From: Wolbachia endosymbiont (group A) of Rhinocyllus conicus
GTDB lineage: Bacteria; Pseudomonadota; Alphaproteobacteria; Rickettsiales; Anaplasmataceae
NCBI RefSeq assembly: GCF_947250775.1
Contig: NZ_OX366349.1
Coordinates: 186,001-250,000, forward strand
Length of the DNA stretch: 64,000 bases
Direction: 5' to 3'
A model generated the notes under the pieces. It searched no databases. It worked only from the letters and a program-made list of their open reading frames with translations, and had not been told where the DNA came from. Position 1 is the first letter of the stretch. Each line of letters starts with the position of its first letter. The position numbers and the translations under genes were made by a program. This document shows, piece by piece, positions 53,235 through 62,843 of this stretch.

Positions 53235-54794
53235 GTGCAACTTTGTAAATCGTCACTGTTACTCCTACTGACTATATTAATAGTTATAGTCCTAAAATTA
53301 CCTGAAAATTTGAGCATTGCAGTAAATTGGTCTCTCCCAATTCTAGATTTTGATTTATCTTTTCGTATCATACTAATATCTTTTTTATCAGTTGCATTTT
53401 TAGCTGTTCTACCAGCACAAAATTTGACTTTTTCAGAGATGCTATCTTTTGCTGCTTACACTATTAGTTCACTTTATGCAGTTTTATCTGAACATATGAT
53501 ATTGGTTATAATATTCTGTGAATTAATGACCGTCAGTGCATTTTTTACTATCGCAGCTGGCTGTAGAGATAGTGGACCTGCAATAAGGTACGCTTGTGTA
53601 CACTTTTTCGTTGGAGTGATATTAATAGCAGGATTGGCACTTCAAAGCACTAACCTGATAATTTTGGGTTTATTGATAAATTGCGCTTGTTTCCCTTTTT
53701 CGTTTTGGGTTGTTGATGCATATCCTGCTGCATCGCTACATGGCACTACATATCTCTCTTTATTTACCACTAAAGTCTCTTTTTTAGTGATGCTTTTACA
53801 CACTTATAACCTATGGCAAGATTGTACTGAAATATTAGCGCTTGTAGGCGCCATCACTGCAATTTACAGCATTATATTTGCTTCTCTTGAGCAAAATATT
53901 CGTAGATTTTTATGCTATAATATTGTAGGACAAATGGGCTTGCTGATTATTGCAGGAGGTTTACTCAGCCCTTCGGAAAAGGCAATACCAATTTTGATAC
54001 TGCATATAATCTTCTCTCTTGTTTATCAATCATTATTGTTTGTGGTCAGCAATTCGATTATTTCACGAACAAAAACAATTAGTTTTAATGGAGTAGGTAA
54101 ACTGATGTCAGTGGAAGGCATGTGTGCTATAATCGCAATACTTACAATGGCTGCATTTCCTGGAACCGCTGGATTTATCAGTAAATCATATATCACAGCT
54201 GAAATTGAAATGAACACTGTTGCCTTAAAAGGGTATAAAAATTTATATAAGGTTCTAAATTTGCTGCTTCATTTAAGCGTGGGGCTAAAGTTTCTTTATT
54301 ACTTATTTATTGCAAAAAGTAAGTCAAAACCTTTAGCAGAGAGGGGGAGCAAAATGACTATGATTATTTTAGCATTTATATGCGTAATCGCTGGCAATCC
54401 TTACTTACCTATTTACAATAAACCTTCGATTTTCGATTTTGTGTACAACACAAAAAATGTTTTGTCGCAATTTAATTTGTTACTATGTACCACTTTATTG
54501 TTTATTCCTTTACGCAAGTTATTTTACCCGAGAATAAATTTTAAAATGGATGTTGATTGGACTTTTAGAGCTTTCATACCCTATATTGTCTTGCTGTTCA
54601 ATCAGTTAGTCTCTAAAACTAGAGAAATGTTTGCCAGCATAGTGCAAAACTTGACTAATTCACTTGCTGGTTTATACTTTAATAATATTACTAAACTTAA
54701 AGAAGTGCTGGGTTATAACTCAGTGAGTTTTGTTTCAGCTTCTTCTCTCTTTTTAATGAGTATTCTACTAACGCTATTATGTTTAAATCGTTAA
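53235..54794 (+). CDS. proton/cation antiporter membrane subunit (MnhD/NuoN-like)
   Basis: A 519-aa protein with about 13 hydrophobic segments, of the Proton_antipo_M family shared by complex I subunits and Mrp cation/proton antiporters. Characteristic parts: MILVIIFCELMTVSAFFTIA (conserved membrane Glu), a GTTYLSLFTTKVSFLVMLLH segment (conserved Lys), and MAAFPGTAGFISKSYITAE. It is probably an MnhD-type subunit, as no other nuo gene is adjacent. Start is GTG 53235. Its end overlaps ffh by 16 bases. Confidence 0.75.
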   Translation: MQLCKSSLLLLLTILIVIVLKLPENLSIAVNWSLPILDFDLSFRIILISFLSVAFLAVLPAQNLTFSEMLSFAAYTISSLYAVLSEHMILVIIFCELMTVSAFFTIAAGCRDSGPAIRYACVHFFVGVILIAGLALQSTNLIILGLLINCACFPFSFWVVDAYPAASLHGTTYLSLFTTKVSFLVMLLHTYNLWQDCTEILALVGAITAIYSIIFASLEQNIRRFLCYNIVGQMGLLIIAGGLLSPSEKAIPILILHIIFSLVYQSLLFVVSNSIISRTKTISFNGVGKLMSVEGMCAIIAILTMAAFPGTAGFISKSYITAEIEMNTVALKGYKNLYKVLNLLLHLSVGLKFLYYLFIAKSKSKPLAERGSKMTMIILAFICVIAGNPYLPIYNKPSIFDFVYNTKNVLSQFNLLLCTTLLFIPLRKLFYPRINFKMDVDWTFRAFIPYIVLLFNQLVSKTREMFASIVQNLTNSLAGLYFNNITKLKEVLGYNSVSFVSASSLFLMSILLTLLCLNR

Positions 54795-56122
54795 CTGAAA
54801 GTTTAAATTCTGTATTTAGTAAACTAAGAGGAAAGTCGATCATTTCTGAAGATGATTTTAATCTTGCCATGCGTGAAATACGCATAGCCTTAATTGAAGC
54901 TGACGTTTCACTTGAAGTTGTAAAAAAATTCATCAACGACATTAAAGATAAAGTGATTGGGGAAAAAGTCATAAAAAGTGTTTCTCCAGCACAAATGATA
55001 ATTAAAATTGTGCAGGATAATTTAGTTGCAGTTCTCGGATCAGAGAAAAGTGACTTAAATCTAGCAGTTAAACCCCCTACTGTGATTATGATGGTGGGCT
55101 TACAAGGTGCAGGTAAAACAACTACCTCAGGAAAGCTTGCTTTAAAGCTAAAAAAGCAAAAGAAAAAAGTGATGCTTGCCTCTTTAGACATTTATAGGCC
55201 GGCTGCCCAGAAACAACTTGAGGTGCTGGGTAAACAAATAGACGTACAAACTTTATCTACAGTAATAAATGAGGGGCCTATTGCAATTACAAAAAGGGCG
55301 CTGGCAACAGCAAAGAACGATAATTGTGATGTATTAATACTAGATACCGCAGGCAGGCTTCATATTGACAATAATATGATGAATGAGTTGAAAGCCGTAA
55401 AGGAAATAGCTTCACCTGCAGAAGTTATTTTAGTAGCCGACGCAATGATAGGCCAGGATGCGGTCAACATTGCCAAATCATTCAATGAGGCAATAGGTGT
55501 AACCGGCATTATTCTTACCCGTGTTGATGGTGATGCACGTGGTGGTGCTGCTCTTTCTATGAAAATGATCACCGATTGTCCAATTAAATTTATTGCTTGT
55601 GGTGAAAAATTAAGTGACCTCGATGATTTTTATCCCGATAGAATTGCAAAAAGGATACTTAGCATGGGTGATGTTGTATCATTGGTTGAAAAAGCTGCTG
55701 AGATTGTTGGTCAGGAAGAAATCGATAAACTGCAAAAGAAAGTAAAAAAAGGTAAATTCGATCTAAACGACCTAGTGGGAATGTTAAAAACTCTGAGTAA
55801 AATGGATGGTATTAGCAACATAATGAAATTCATTCCTAGTTCATTCACAAAAAAGCTAAGCAGCGGTGTGCCAGATGACAATAAAGTGAAAAAATATATA
55901 GCTATCATAAACTCAATGACTGAAAAAGAAAGGCAAAATCCAGATATTTTAAATGGCAAAAGAAGACTTAGAATTTCTAAGGGGTCCGGAACAAGTGTAA
56001 CTGAAGTTAATCTTCTGATTAAGCAGTATAATCAAATGAGCTCTGTGGTAAATAAGTTCAGTAAAGTTGACCATAGTAAACTCAAAGAATCTGATTTGAT
56101 GGATATGCTAAGCAGAAAGTAA
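54779..56122 (+). CDS. ffh: signal recognition particle protein Ffh
   Basis: A 447-aa SRP54 GTPase: N-terminal four-helix bundle, G1 GLQGAGKTTTSGKLA, the DIYRPAAQKQLEVLG region, G3 DTAGRLH, G4-like TRVDGDARGGAAL, and a C-terminal M domain (MKFIPSSFTKKL, methionine-containing helices) that binds SRP RNA and signal sequences. Length is normal. ATG 54779 lies inside the end of the antiporter gene, so the two genes overlap. Confidence 0.95.
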   Translation: MFKSLTESLNSVFSKLRGKSIISEDDFNLAMREIRIALIEADVSLEVVKKFINDIKDKVIGEKVIKSVSPAQMIIKIVQDNLVAVLGSEKSDLNLAVKPPTVIMMVGLQGAGKTTTSGKLALKLKKQKKKVMLASLDIYRPAAQKQLEVLGKQIDVQTLSTVINEGPIAITKRALATAKNDNCDVLILDTAGRLHIDNNMMNELKAVKEIASPAEVILVADAMIGQDAVNIAKSFNEAIGVTGIILTRVDGDARGGAALSMKMITDCPIKFIACGEKLSDLDDFYPDRIAKRILSMGDVVSLVEKAAEIVGQEEIDKLQKKVKKGKFDLNDLVGMLKTLSKMDGISNIMKFIPSSFTKKLSSGVPDDNKVKKYIAIINSMTEKERQNPDILNGKRRLRISKGSGTSVTEVNLLIKQYNQMSSVVNKFSKVDHSKLKESDLMDMLSRK

Positions 56123-56269
56123 GTCAGCAGGTAGTGGAATGAGACGATTGTCAGTAAACCTTTAGCTATATCAAAAGCGGCTTAGGTCTCGCAAAAAAAT
56201 TTACAGCTTCTTGCTAGCCAAGAAATTTATTATTAATTTTAAGAAATACTATAGCTGATCCAAGCAACA

Positions 56270-56455
56270 TGTCATACCGCGATTCATTCGCGGTATCTCA
56301 GCCGCTAACAAGAGATCCCGCTAACAAGCAGCGGGATGACGAAGTTATCGTCATGCCACCGCGAACCGTCATATCGCCGCAGACCGTCATACCGCGATTC
56401 ATTCGCGGTATCTCTTAGCATAGATCCCGCTAACACGTAGCGGGATGACGATTGT
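56270..56455. repeat. palindromic repeat block
   Basis: Reverse-orientation copy of the 41.3-41.7 kb family: ATACCGCGATTCATTCGCGG hairpins and TCCCGCTAACACGTAGCGGG hairpins joined by GTCAT linkers. Nearly the same as the 56968-57160 block. Confidence 0.85.
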
Positions 56456-56512
56456 CAAGGTGTCATCCGAGTAGCCTCCTTCCCCTGTCATCCCAGTGCT
56501 TGACACTGGGAT

Positions 56513-56838
56513 GGCTTTGTTGCATCGCTACTTATGAAAGGCTAACTATAGCTAGGATTATAAGCAACCTATTGAAAATCTTGTTTTTTTGCAATCAATC
56601 TGATCAAATTTAAGAATAGTAATTTATTATTTATATTAGTAAACTTAATTCTATTGAAAATAGCTAAAGCATTGAAATTCTTGAATTTTAGCCGGATTAG
56701 TGAGTGGTAGTGAAATTTCTTTTACTCAAATTTAGGTATTCACTGACCGTTCTTGTTATAAATACCAGAATAATAAGCTACTGATATTCTCCATCTTTTT
56801 TATCTTTAATCCATCATAGCTAGCGATGCAACAAAGCC
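56513..56838. mobile_element. MITE with IS903-like ends and a 9-bp target duplication
   Basis: A 326-bp non-coding unit with perfect 18-bp inverted ends (GGCTTTGTTGCATCGCTA at 56513-56530, its complement at 56821-56838). The direct repeat CACTGGGAT lies outside both ends (56504-56512 and 56839-56847), the 9-bp duplication typical of IS903. The end sequence shares 13 starting bases with the IS at 24921, so that transposase may have moved it. No gene inside. Confidence 0.85.
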
Positions 56839-56840
56839 CA

Positions 56841-56947
56841 CTGGGATCCAGGAATTTTATTAAGTTGATAAGCATAAAAGTAGCCGTTTTATGTTAAAAT
56901 ACAACGTTTTGATGATTATGAAAAGGCTGGATCCCAGTGTCTGGGCA
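56841..56947. repeat. 107-bp palindromic element interrupted at its edge by the MITE
   Basis: CTGGGATCCAG at 56841-56851 and the complementary CTGGATCCCAG at 56937-56947 enclose 85 bases of AT-rich DNA with no gene. The MITE's right target duplication overlaps its left arm, so the MITE landed on the edge of a pre-existing copy. Confidence 0.7.
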
Positions 56948-56967
56948 CTGGGATGACAGCAGTCCTA

Positions 56968-57160
56968 CGTCATACCGCGATTCATTCGCGGTATCTCAGC
57001 CGCTAACAAGAGATCCCGCTAACACGTAGCGGGATGACGAAGTTATCGTCATGCCACCGCGAACCGTCATATCGCCGCAGACCGTCATACCGCGATTCAT
57101 TCGCGGTATCTCAGCCGCTAACAAGAGATCCCGCTAACACGTAGCGGGATGGCGGTTGTC
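56968..57160. repeat. palindromic repeat block
   Basis: The same hairpin family and order as 56270-56455, with the two blocks differing mainly in one spacer (ACACGTAGCG against ACAAGCAGCG). They are probably a recent duplication. Confidence 0.85.
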
Positions 57161-57170
57161 GTTTAGCCAT

Positions 57171-57632
57171 AAATATTTAAGAAATTTACCAAACAAAAAA
57201 AAGGCAAAAGAAGCCCTAGTCATTGTCTATTTTCAGTATTGGCGTTTTTTTATGTTTTAAACGTTTAATAACCGCGACTCAGCTGCTTTTTAATGCAACT
57301 AACCTTTAGTCATAAATGTTTAAGAAATTTACTAAGCAGAAAAAAAGGCAAAAGAAACCCCGTGGTAATTAGTGTTCACTCTCTAATCCTGCAAATTGGC
57401 GTACTATACTGTCTTAAACGACTTATAAGCGCGTTTCAGCTTATATAGGTAAAAACCTAGAAATATTGTGAAGACATAAGGTGCACATAGTGCAAAAAAT
57501 TAAAAATAAGACGCCAACTACGTTGTTTTCTTGCTGTTTAATCTGCACAGATGAAGATAACTGAATACCTTCAGTACCATGATAAGGGGGCTGGCGGAGT
57601 TTGTCAAGTAGGTTTTTTCGTTTCTATTGTAA
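57171..57632. repeat. arm A of a ~460-bp inverted repeat
   Basis: It is the reverse complement of 62942-63400 over nearly its full length, with scattered mismatches and small gaps. It contains two internal copies of the motif TTTAAGAAATTTAC followed by GGCAAAAGAA, and ends near GGCGGAGTTTGTCAAGTAGG. The two arms bracket surE to petC. Confidence 0.85.
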
Positions 57633-57780
57633 TGACAGTTATGGCCTGTGCAAGAAATCTATTGATTTACAGCAGGTTCTTTGTTACAGTTCATAGTTAT
57701 GCAAAGAAACTTAAAGCCTCATGAGTTTATTTACAGCCAGTGATTTACATAATTTGGAACTGTATAGCTGAGTATTATAT

Positions 57781-58533
57781 ATGATAATATTGATAACAAA
57801 CGATGATGGCTTTGGAAGTGAAGGAATAAAATTACTCAAAGAGATTGCACGGAATTTTGCGTCAGAAATATGGATAGTGGCACCAGATACTGATAGAAGC
57901 GGGGCTGCAAGATCTCTTGATTATCCAGTGAAACAATCTATTGGAATAAACCAACATAGTGAAAGGGAATTTAGTGTGTCTGGTACTCCTGCAGATTGTG
58001 TCATTATTGCGCTAAATAAAGTTATGAATAAAAAACCAGACTTAATATTGTCCGGAGTAAATATTGGATCAAATGTCGGGGACGATATTTGTTATTCAGG
58101 AACAATTGGTGCTGTAATGGAAGGTGCTGCAAGGTCTATACCTTCTATTGCGCTGAGCCAAGTTTATCATGATAAAATAGACTGGCACAATACAAAGGTT
58201 TTTGCACCAAAGGTTATTGCCAAGCTAGTTAAGGTTGGTTGGCCTAAAAACATAGTGATGAGTGTAAATTTTCCTGCTACGGAAAAAGTAAAAGGAGTAG
58301 AATTTGCTGAACAAGGTGAATATAACATTGATGGGGATTTAACTTTTACTGAAAATTCGAATGGCTTTTTTAGCTTAAATTGGTCTCGAGAGCACTCAGG
58401 CAGTGGTAGTGTAAATAAAATAAAAGAAGGATTTATTACTATCACACCAGTAAAATTAGATTTTACAGATTATGATACATTGAATGCTATGAAAAATTCT
58501 TGTGCAGACGAATTTTCTTCTATAGCTGACTAA
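57781..58533 (+). CDS. surE: 5'-nucleotidase SurE
   Basis: A 250-aa SurE, a metal-dependent phosphatase acting on nucleoside monophosphates. Motifs: ILITNDDGFGSEGIKLL (metal-binding Asp pair), VSGTPADCV, and the long SGVNIGSNVGDDICYSGTIG loop. Length is normal. ATG 57781 begins about 150 bases after the inverted-repeat arm. Confidence 0.94.
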   Translation: MIILITNDDGFGSEGIKLLKEIARNFASEIWIVAPDTDRSGAARSLDYPVKQSIGINQHSEREFSVSGTPADCVIIALNKVMNKKPDLILSGVNIGSNVGDDICYSGTIGAVMEGAARSIPSIALSQVYHDKIDWHNTKVFAPKVIAKLVKVGWPKNIVMSVNFPATEKVKGVEFAEQGEYNIDGDLTFTENSNGFFSLNWSREHSGSGSVNKIKEGFITITPVKLDFTDYDTLNAMKNSCADEFSSIAD

Positions 58534-58553
58534 GAAAAACATTTGCATTGCTC

Positions 58554-59780
58554 CTAATTGATGTTTTCTATTGTGTTATCGCGAGCCATTATTTTTTCTT
58601 CACCTGTATCCATGTTTTTAATCTTTAAAGTTTTACTACTCAATTCTTCATCGCCAAAGATTAAAGCAGCTTTAGCATTTGCTTGATTTGCTTTTTTCAT
58701 TCGGTTTTTAAGTGCTCCGCTATATTCGTAGACTACATATAAACCATTTCTGCGCAATTCATTCGCAAGTGTTAGAGCATGTTCATCAGCCTCTCTGCCG
58801 ATCGGAATTAGGTAAATAGGTCGCTCTTCTTTCGGAGAATAATTGATTAACTCCATTATGCGTTCAATACCTCCTGCAAATCCTATCGCTGGAGTGTGTT
58901 TTCCACCTACTGAAGATACTAAATTATCGTATCTTCCACCGGCAAAAACTGCCCCTTGTGCACCTAAATCTTCTGTGACAAATTCAAATACTGTGTGACA
59001 ATAATAGTCTAGACCTCGAACTAATTTGCTATTTACAGTGTAAGGTATGCCAAGAGCTTGCAGTCCATTTAACACCTGGTCAAAGAAATATGAAGATTCT
59101 TTTGTATAGTGATCACTGATTTTAGGCGCATCAGAAATTATTAATCTATCTTTCTCATCCTTAGAATCCAGTATTCTGAGTGGATTTTTGATCAACCTAT
59201 TTTTGCTATCTTCTGATAGATCGTTTTGATACTTTGTAAAGTATAAGATCAAAGCTTCTCTATACTTAGTTATTGTTTCACTATCACCTAAAGAGTTGAT
59301 TTCCAGCTTTACATTTTTATTGATGCTAAATTCAGTTAGTAAGTGCTGAGCGAGTGATATCAATTCAACATCGGCTTTTGAATCTTCTACACCAAAAACC
59401 TCAAAATTTATCTGATGAAATTGCCTCTGTCTTCCCTTTTGCGGTCTTTCGTAACGAAATGCAGGCCCTGTTGAAAATAATTTTATCGGCGTTTGCAGTT
59501 TTTTTTCAATTAATAGCCTAACAACCGCTGCAGTGAACTCAGGACGTAAAGTTATGCTCTTTCCCCCTTTATCATTAAAGGTGTACATCTCTTTAGTGAT
59601 GATGTCTGAGCTATCACCTAAAGTCTTTGTGAAAACTTCCGTATATTCAAATATCGGAGTTTGAGCAGGCAAAAAGCCATATAGACTTGAGATTCTGCTT
59701 GTTGTTTGCTCTATGTGTTTAAACTTGTACCATTCATCAAACAGGAGATCTTTTGTTCCTCTAACCGTTTGATTAGTCAT
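58554..59780 (-). CDS. hisS: histidyl-tRNA synthetase
   Basis: A 408-aa class II synthetase. Motif 1 region TVRGTKDLLFDEWYKF near the start, motif 2 FSTGPAFRYERPQKGRQRQF, the histidine-specific loops VRGLDYYCHTVFEFV and GAVFAGGRYDNL, motif 3 GFAGGIERIM, and an anticodon-binding C-terminus. The frame opens upstream at 59879, but ATG 59780 overlaps the nfu stop by four bases and gives the family start, so it is preferred. It follows nfu in an operon. Confidence 0.94.
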   Translation of the reverse strand: MTNQTVRGTKDLLFDEWYKFKHIEQTTSRISSLYGFLPAQTPIFEYTEVFTKTLGDSSDIITKEMYTFNDKGGKSITLRPEFTAAVVRLLIEKKLQTPIKLFSTGPAFRYERPQKGRQRQFHQINFEVFGVEDSKADVELISLAQHLLTEFSINKNVKLEINSLGDSETITKYREALILYFTKYQNDLSEDSKNRLIKNPLRILDSKDEKDRLIISDAPKISDHYTKESSYFFDQVLNGLQALGIPYTVNSKLVRGLDYYCHTVFEFVTEDLGAQGAVFAGGRYDNLVSSVGGKHTPAIGFAGGIERIMELINYSPKEERPIYLIPIGREADEHALTLANELRRNGLYVVYEYSGALKNRMKKANQANAKAALIFGDEELSSKTLKIKNMDTGEEKIMARDNTIENIN

Positions 59781-60361
59781 AGTGTGGTCTCTATACCTGC
59801 AACCTCTGGTATGTGGTAGCTCAGCATATTCTGCACTCCTTGCTTTAAAGTAATTGCAGCACTTGGGCATCCAGAGCAAGCTCCTTGTAACTCAACATAA
59901 ACTATCCCGTCTTTATAGCCACGAAATTTGATATCGCCACCATCTTGAGCAACTGCAGGTTTGATATAACTTTCCATCAATTCTTTTATTCTATTTACAA
60001 TTTCTATATCATTTTTATCAAAAAATTCTTCATCCGGTATATTATTATCATTTACTCCTTCTTTATCTAGTGCTTTTCCACCTGAAGTAAAGTGATCCAT
60101 GATTGTAGTTAAAATTTCTACTTTTAATGTATCCCAATTAATTCCACCCAATTTTGTTACTGAAATAAAATCATGACCAAAAAACACTCTTACCACATGT
60201 TCTATTTGAAAAAGATTTGCTGCTAACTTGGAGTTTTTTATTTCATCTGCATTTGAAAAATCAGCCGTTTCTCCTTCGTTTAGAATTGCAAATCCAGGGA
60301 GAAATTTCAGTGTGTTTGGATTTGGTGTTTCTTCAATCTGGATGAACATGTTATTTACCAT
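59777..60361 (-). CDS. NifU-family Fe-S scaffold/carrier (Nfu)
   Basis: A 194-aa protein with an N-terminal Nfu domain (IQIEETPNPNTLKFLPG) and a C-terminal NifU-like domain holding the Fe-S site CSGCPSAAITLK after AQDGGDIKFRGY. It carries 4Fe-4S clusters to client enzymes. It shares a four-base overlap with hisS (ATGA). ATG 60361 has a second Met four codons on; either could start. Confidence 0.88.
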   Translation of the reverse strand: MVNNMFIQIEETPNPNTLKFLPGFAILNEGETADFSNADEIKNSKLAANLFQIEHVVRVFFGHDFISVTKLGGINWDTLKVEILTTIMDHFTSGGKALDKEGVNDNNIPDEEFFDKNDIEIVNRIKELMESYIKPAVAQDGGDIKFRGYKDGIVYVELQGACSGCPSAAITLKQGVQNMLSYHIPEVAGIETTL

Positions 60362-60410
60362 GACAATTATAATTGTTACTATTTAATCATAAAATGATAA
60401 AAAAATATAC

Positions 60411-60770
60411 ATGTCATTCATCTTTTTTCTTTTTTTAGTATTCATAGTAGTTACATTTGTTTTGCCTAGCATTGTTGTATTTTTTCTTTTCCTGACAAAA
60501 AAAAATAACATAAGTTTCATGATGAACTCTATATTGAGTAAGTTTTTGAACGAATTTAATAGCAGTAGAAGTTATACTGAAAATTACACTGGTGATAACA
60601 TGTCCAAAGATGAGGCATTAAAGATACTGGGGCTGAATCCTGAGGCAAGTCAAAATGAAATTAATAAAGCATATCAAAATTTAATGAAATTAGTTCATCC
60701 AGATAAAGGAGGCTCAGAGTATTTTGCACAGAAATTAAATGCGGCACGTGATAGGTTGCTGAAGAGGTAG
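60411..60770 (+). CDS. membrane-anchored DnaJ-domain protein
   Basis: A 119-aa protein with one N-terminal membrane helix (FLFLVFIVVTFVLPSIVVFF) and a C-terminal J domain: EALKILGLNPEASQNEINKA, the invariant HPD in LVHPDKGGSEYF, and a final LNAARDRLL helix. The layout is like mitochondrial Tim14/Pam18 and DjlC-type proteins, suggesting it recruits DnaK at the membrane. It is transcribed divergently from nfu. Confidence 0.82.
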   Translation: MSFIFFLFLVFIVVTFVLPSIVVFFLFLTKKNNISFMMNSILSKFLNEFNSSRSYTENYTGDNMSKDEALKILGLNPEASQNEINKAYQNLMKLVHPDKGGSEYFAQKLNAARDRLLKR

Positions 60771-60858
60771 TAATTAATATCGCTTTAAACTTTTTATTTG
60801 TGTGTAAAGGATAAGTTGCTACAATAAAACGAGTTAAAGGTAGAGAAAGCTTTAAGTT

Positions 60859-62082
60859 ATGCAGAAAAAAAAAACAACGATAGAAGAAGAAAAAGGCATA
60901 TTAGGGTGGATAGAATATAGATTGCCTATATTTTCTTTTTTGAAACACACTGCTTCTTACCAAGTGCCAAAAAACTTAAATTATGCTTGGAACTTTGGCT
61001 CTTTGGCTGGTATAGCGCTAATTTTACAAATAATAACAGGTATATTTCTTGCTATGCACTACACTCCGCATGTTGATTATGCGTTTAATAGTGTAGAGCG
61101 CATAATGCGAGATGTGAATTATGGGTGGTTAATACGCTACACTCACGCTGTTGGAGCATCGCTCTTCTTTATGGTAGTCTATGTTCATATAATGCGTGGA
61201 TTATATTACGGATCTTACAAGAGGCCACGAGAGGTGGTGTGGTTTGTTGGTATATTTATATTTTTTGCAATGATGGCAACTGCCTTTATGGGATATGTAT
61301 TGCCTTGGGGACAAATGAGTTTCTGGGGTGCAACAGTTATAACCAATTTATTTTCTGCTATACCTTTAGTTGGAAATAAAATAGTTATATGGTTATGGGG
61401 TGGTTTTTCAGTGGATAACCCAACACTTAACCGTTTTTTCGCTCTGCATTATCTTCTGCCTTTTGTTATTATTGCTTTAGCTATGCTTCATGTGATAGCT
61501 CTGCATAGGTTTGGCTCTGGTAACCCAAGTGGAGTGGAGGTAAAATCAGATAAGGATACCATTCCTCTCTATCCTTATTATATAGTCAAGGATTGCATAA
61601 CTTTTGGTCTGTTTTTTGTAGTTTTGTTTGCATTTGTTTTCTATGCTCCTAATTATCTTGGACATCCAGACAATTATATAGAAGCTGATTCTATGGTCAC
61701 TCCGGTACATATAGTGCCAGAGTGGTACTTTTTACCTTTTTATGCAATGCTACGTTCAATTCCAGATAAACTTACTGGTGTGCTTACCATGTTTGCGTCT
61801 ATTTTAGTTTGGTTTTTGTTACCTTGGCTTGATAAATCAAAAGTTAAAAGTGGTGCTTATCGCCCAGTGTTCAAAAAATTTTTTTGGGTTTTCGCAATAA
61901 ATTTTGCACTTCTTGCCTGGCTTGGAGGACAAGAGGTGAAAGAGCCTTACATCACTATGAGTAGGCTATCCACTCTTTATTATTTTGCATATTTTGTAAT
62001 AATTTTACCACTGCTTAGTAAATATGAAAAGCCAAAAGAACCACCAAAAACCTTAAGTGATTCTGTGCCGGAGATGAAGTAA
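60859..62082 (+). CDS. petB: cytochrome b of the bc1 complex
   Basis: A 407-aa cytochrome b with about eight to nine membrane helices. Heme-ligand histidines are in YTHAVGASLFFMVVYVHIMR and in the later LHYLLPFVIIALAMLHVIAL; the Qo-site PEWYF is in IVPEWYFLPFYAML. Part of ubiquinol-cytochrome c reductase in the inner membrane. It overlaps petC by one base. The Rieske gene petA is not next to it here, unlike the common petABC order. Confidence 0.95.
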   Translation: MQKKKTTIEEEKGILGWIEYRLPIFSFLKHTASYQVPKNLNYAWNFGSLAGIALILQIITGIFLAMHYTPHVDYAFNSVERIMRDVNYGWLIRYTHAVGASLFFMVVYVHIMRGLYYGSYKRPREVVWFVGIFIFFAMMATAFMGYVLPWGQMSFWGATVITNLFSAIPLVGNKIVIWLWGGFSVDNPTLNRFFALHYLLPFVIIALAMLHVIALHRFGSGNPSGVEVKSDKDTIPLYPYYIVKDCITFGLFFVVLFAFVFYAPNYLGHPDNYIEADSMVTPVHIVPEWYFLPFYAMLRSIPDKLTGVLTMFASILVWFLLPWLDKSKVKSGAYRPVFKKFFWVFAINFALLAWLGGQEVKEPYITMSRLSTLYYFAYFVIILPLLSKYEKPKEPPKTLSDSVPEMK

Positions 62083-62843
62083 TGCTGATGAGAAGTATGT
62101 TAGCTATACTTTGCATATTGTTTTTTGCTAATTTTGTGTATGCAGAAGAATTCAAGCCATCACCAAATAAAAAAATGGACTGGAAATTTGATGGAATTAC
62201 CGGATCTTTCGATAGAGAGTCAATTCAACGAGGCTATAAAGTGTATAAAGAAGTCTGTGCTGCTTGTCATTCAATGAATAGGATAGCATTTCGTAATTTG
62301 CAAGATGTTGGTTTTTCTGAAGAAGATATAAAACAGATTGCAGCTTCTTATCAAGTTAAAGATGGTCCGAATGATTTGGGTGAAATGTTCGATAGACCTG
62401 GAGTACCTTCGGATTATTTTATTGCACCTTTTGATACAAAAGAAGCAGCTGCAGCAAGCAATAATGGTGCAGTTCCACCAGACTTATCGTTAATTATTAA
62501 AGCAAGGCATGATGGTGCAAATTATGTCTATTCACTGTTAACAGGCTATCAAAACGGCGAGCACGATGAAAATGATTTATACTTCAACCCTTACTTTTCA
62601 ACAGGCAGGTTAGCTATGGCGCCACCACTTTCTGAAGGAATGGTGGAATATGATGGTGCAAGACAAGCCACAGTTGAAAATATGGCGTATGATGTGATAA
62701 ATTTTTTACAATGGGCAGCAGAGCCAGAATTAGAGCGCCGGCATAAACTTGGATTAAAAGTAGTGGCGTATTTTATAATTTTAACAGTGTTTTTTGTATT
62801 AACTAACAATAGAATTTGGAGCAAACTCTATAAAAAGAAGTGA
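62082..62843 (+). CDS. petC: cytochrome c1 of the bc1 complex
   Basis: A 253-aa cytochrome c1: signal peptide (LAILCILFFANFVYAEE), heme-binding CAACH in EVCAACHSMNRIAFRNL, an axial-Met region MAPPLSEGM, and a C-terminal membrane anchor (VVAYFIILTVFFVLTNN). It passes electrons from the Rieske protein to cytochrome c. It is coupled to petB by overlap. Confidence 0.95.
   Translation: MLMRSMLAILCILFFANFVYAEEFKPSPNKKMDWKFDGITGSFDRESIQRGYKVYKEVCAACHSMNRIAFRNLQDVGFSEEDIKQIAASYQVKDGPNDLGEMFDRPGVPSDYFIAPFDTKEAAAASNNGAVPPDLSLIIKARHDGANYVYSLLTGYQNGEHDENDLYFNPYFSTGRLAMAPPLSEGMVEYDGARQATVENMAYDVINFLQWAAEPELERRHKLGLKVVAYFIILTVFFVLTNNRIWSKLYKKK

Larger units (their letters stand above)
56123..57780. other. 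1.66-kb repeat-filled intergenic region
   Basis: No gene recognised between ffh and surE. It holds two palindromic-repeat blocks (56270-56455, 56968-57160), a MITE (56513-56838), a 107-bp palindromic element (56841-56947), and one arm of a long inverted repeat (57171-57632). The last ~145 bases are the surE upstream region. Confidence 0.7.
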
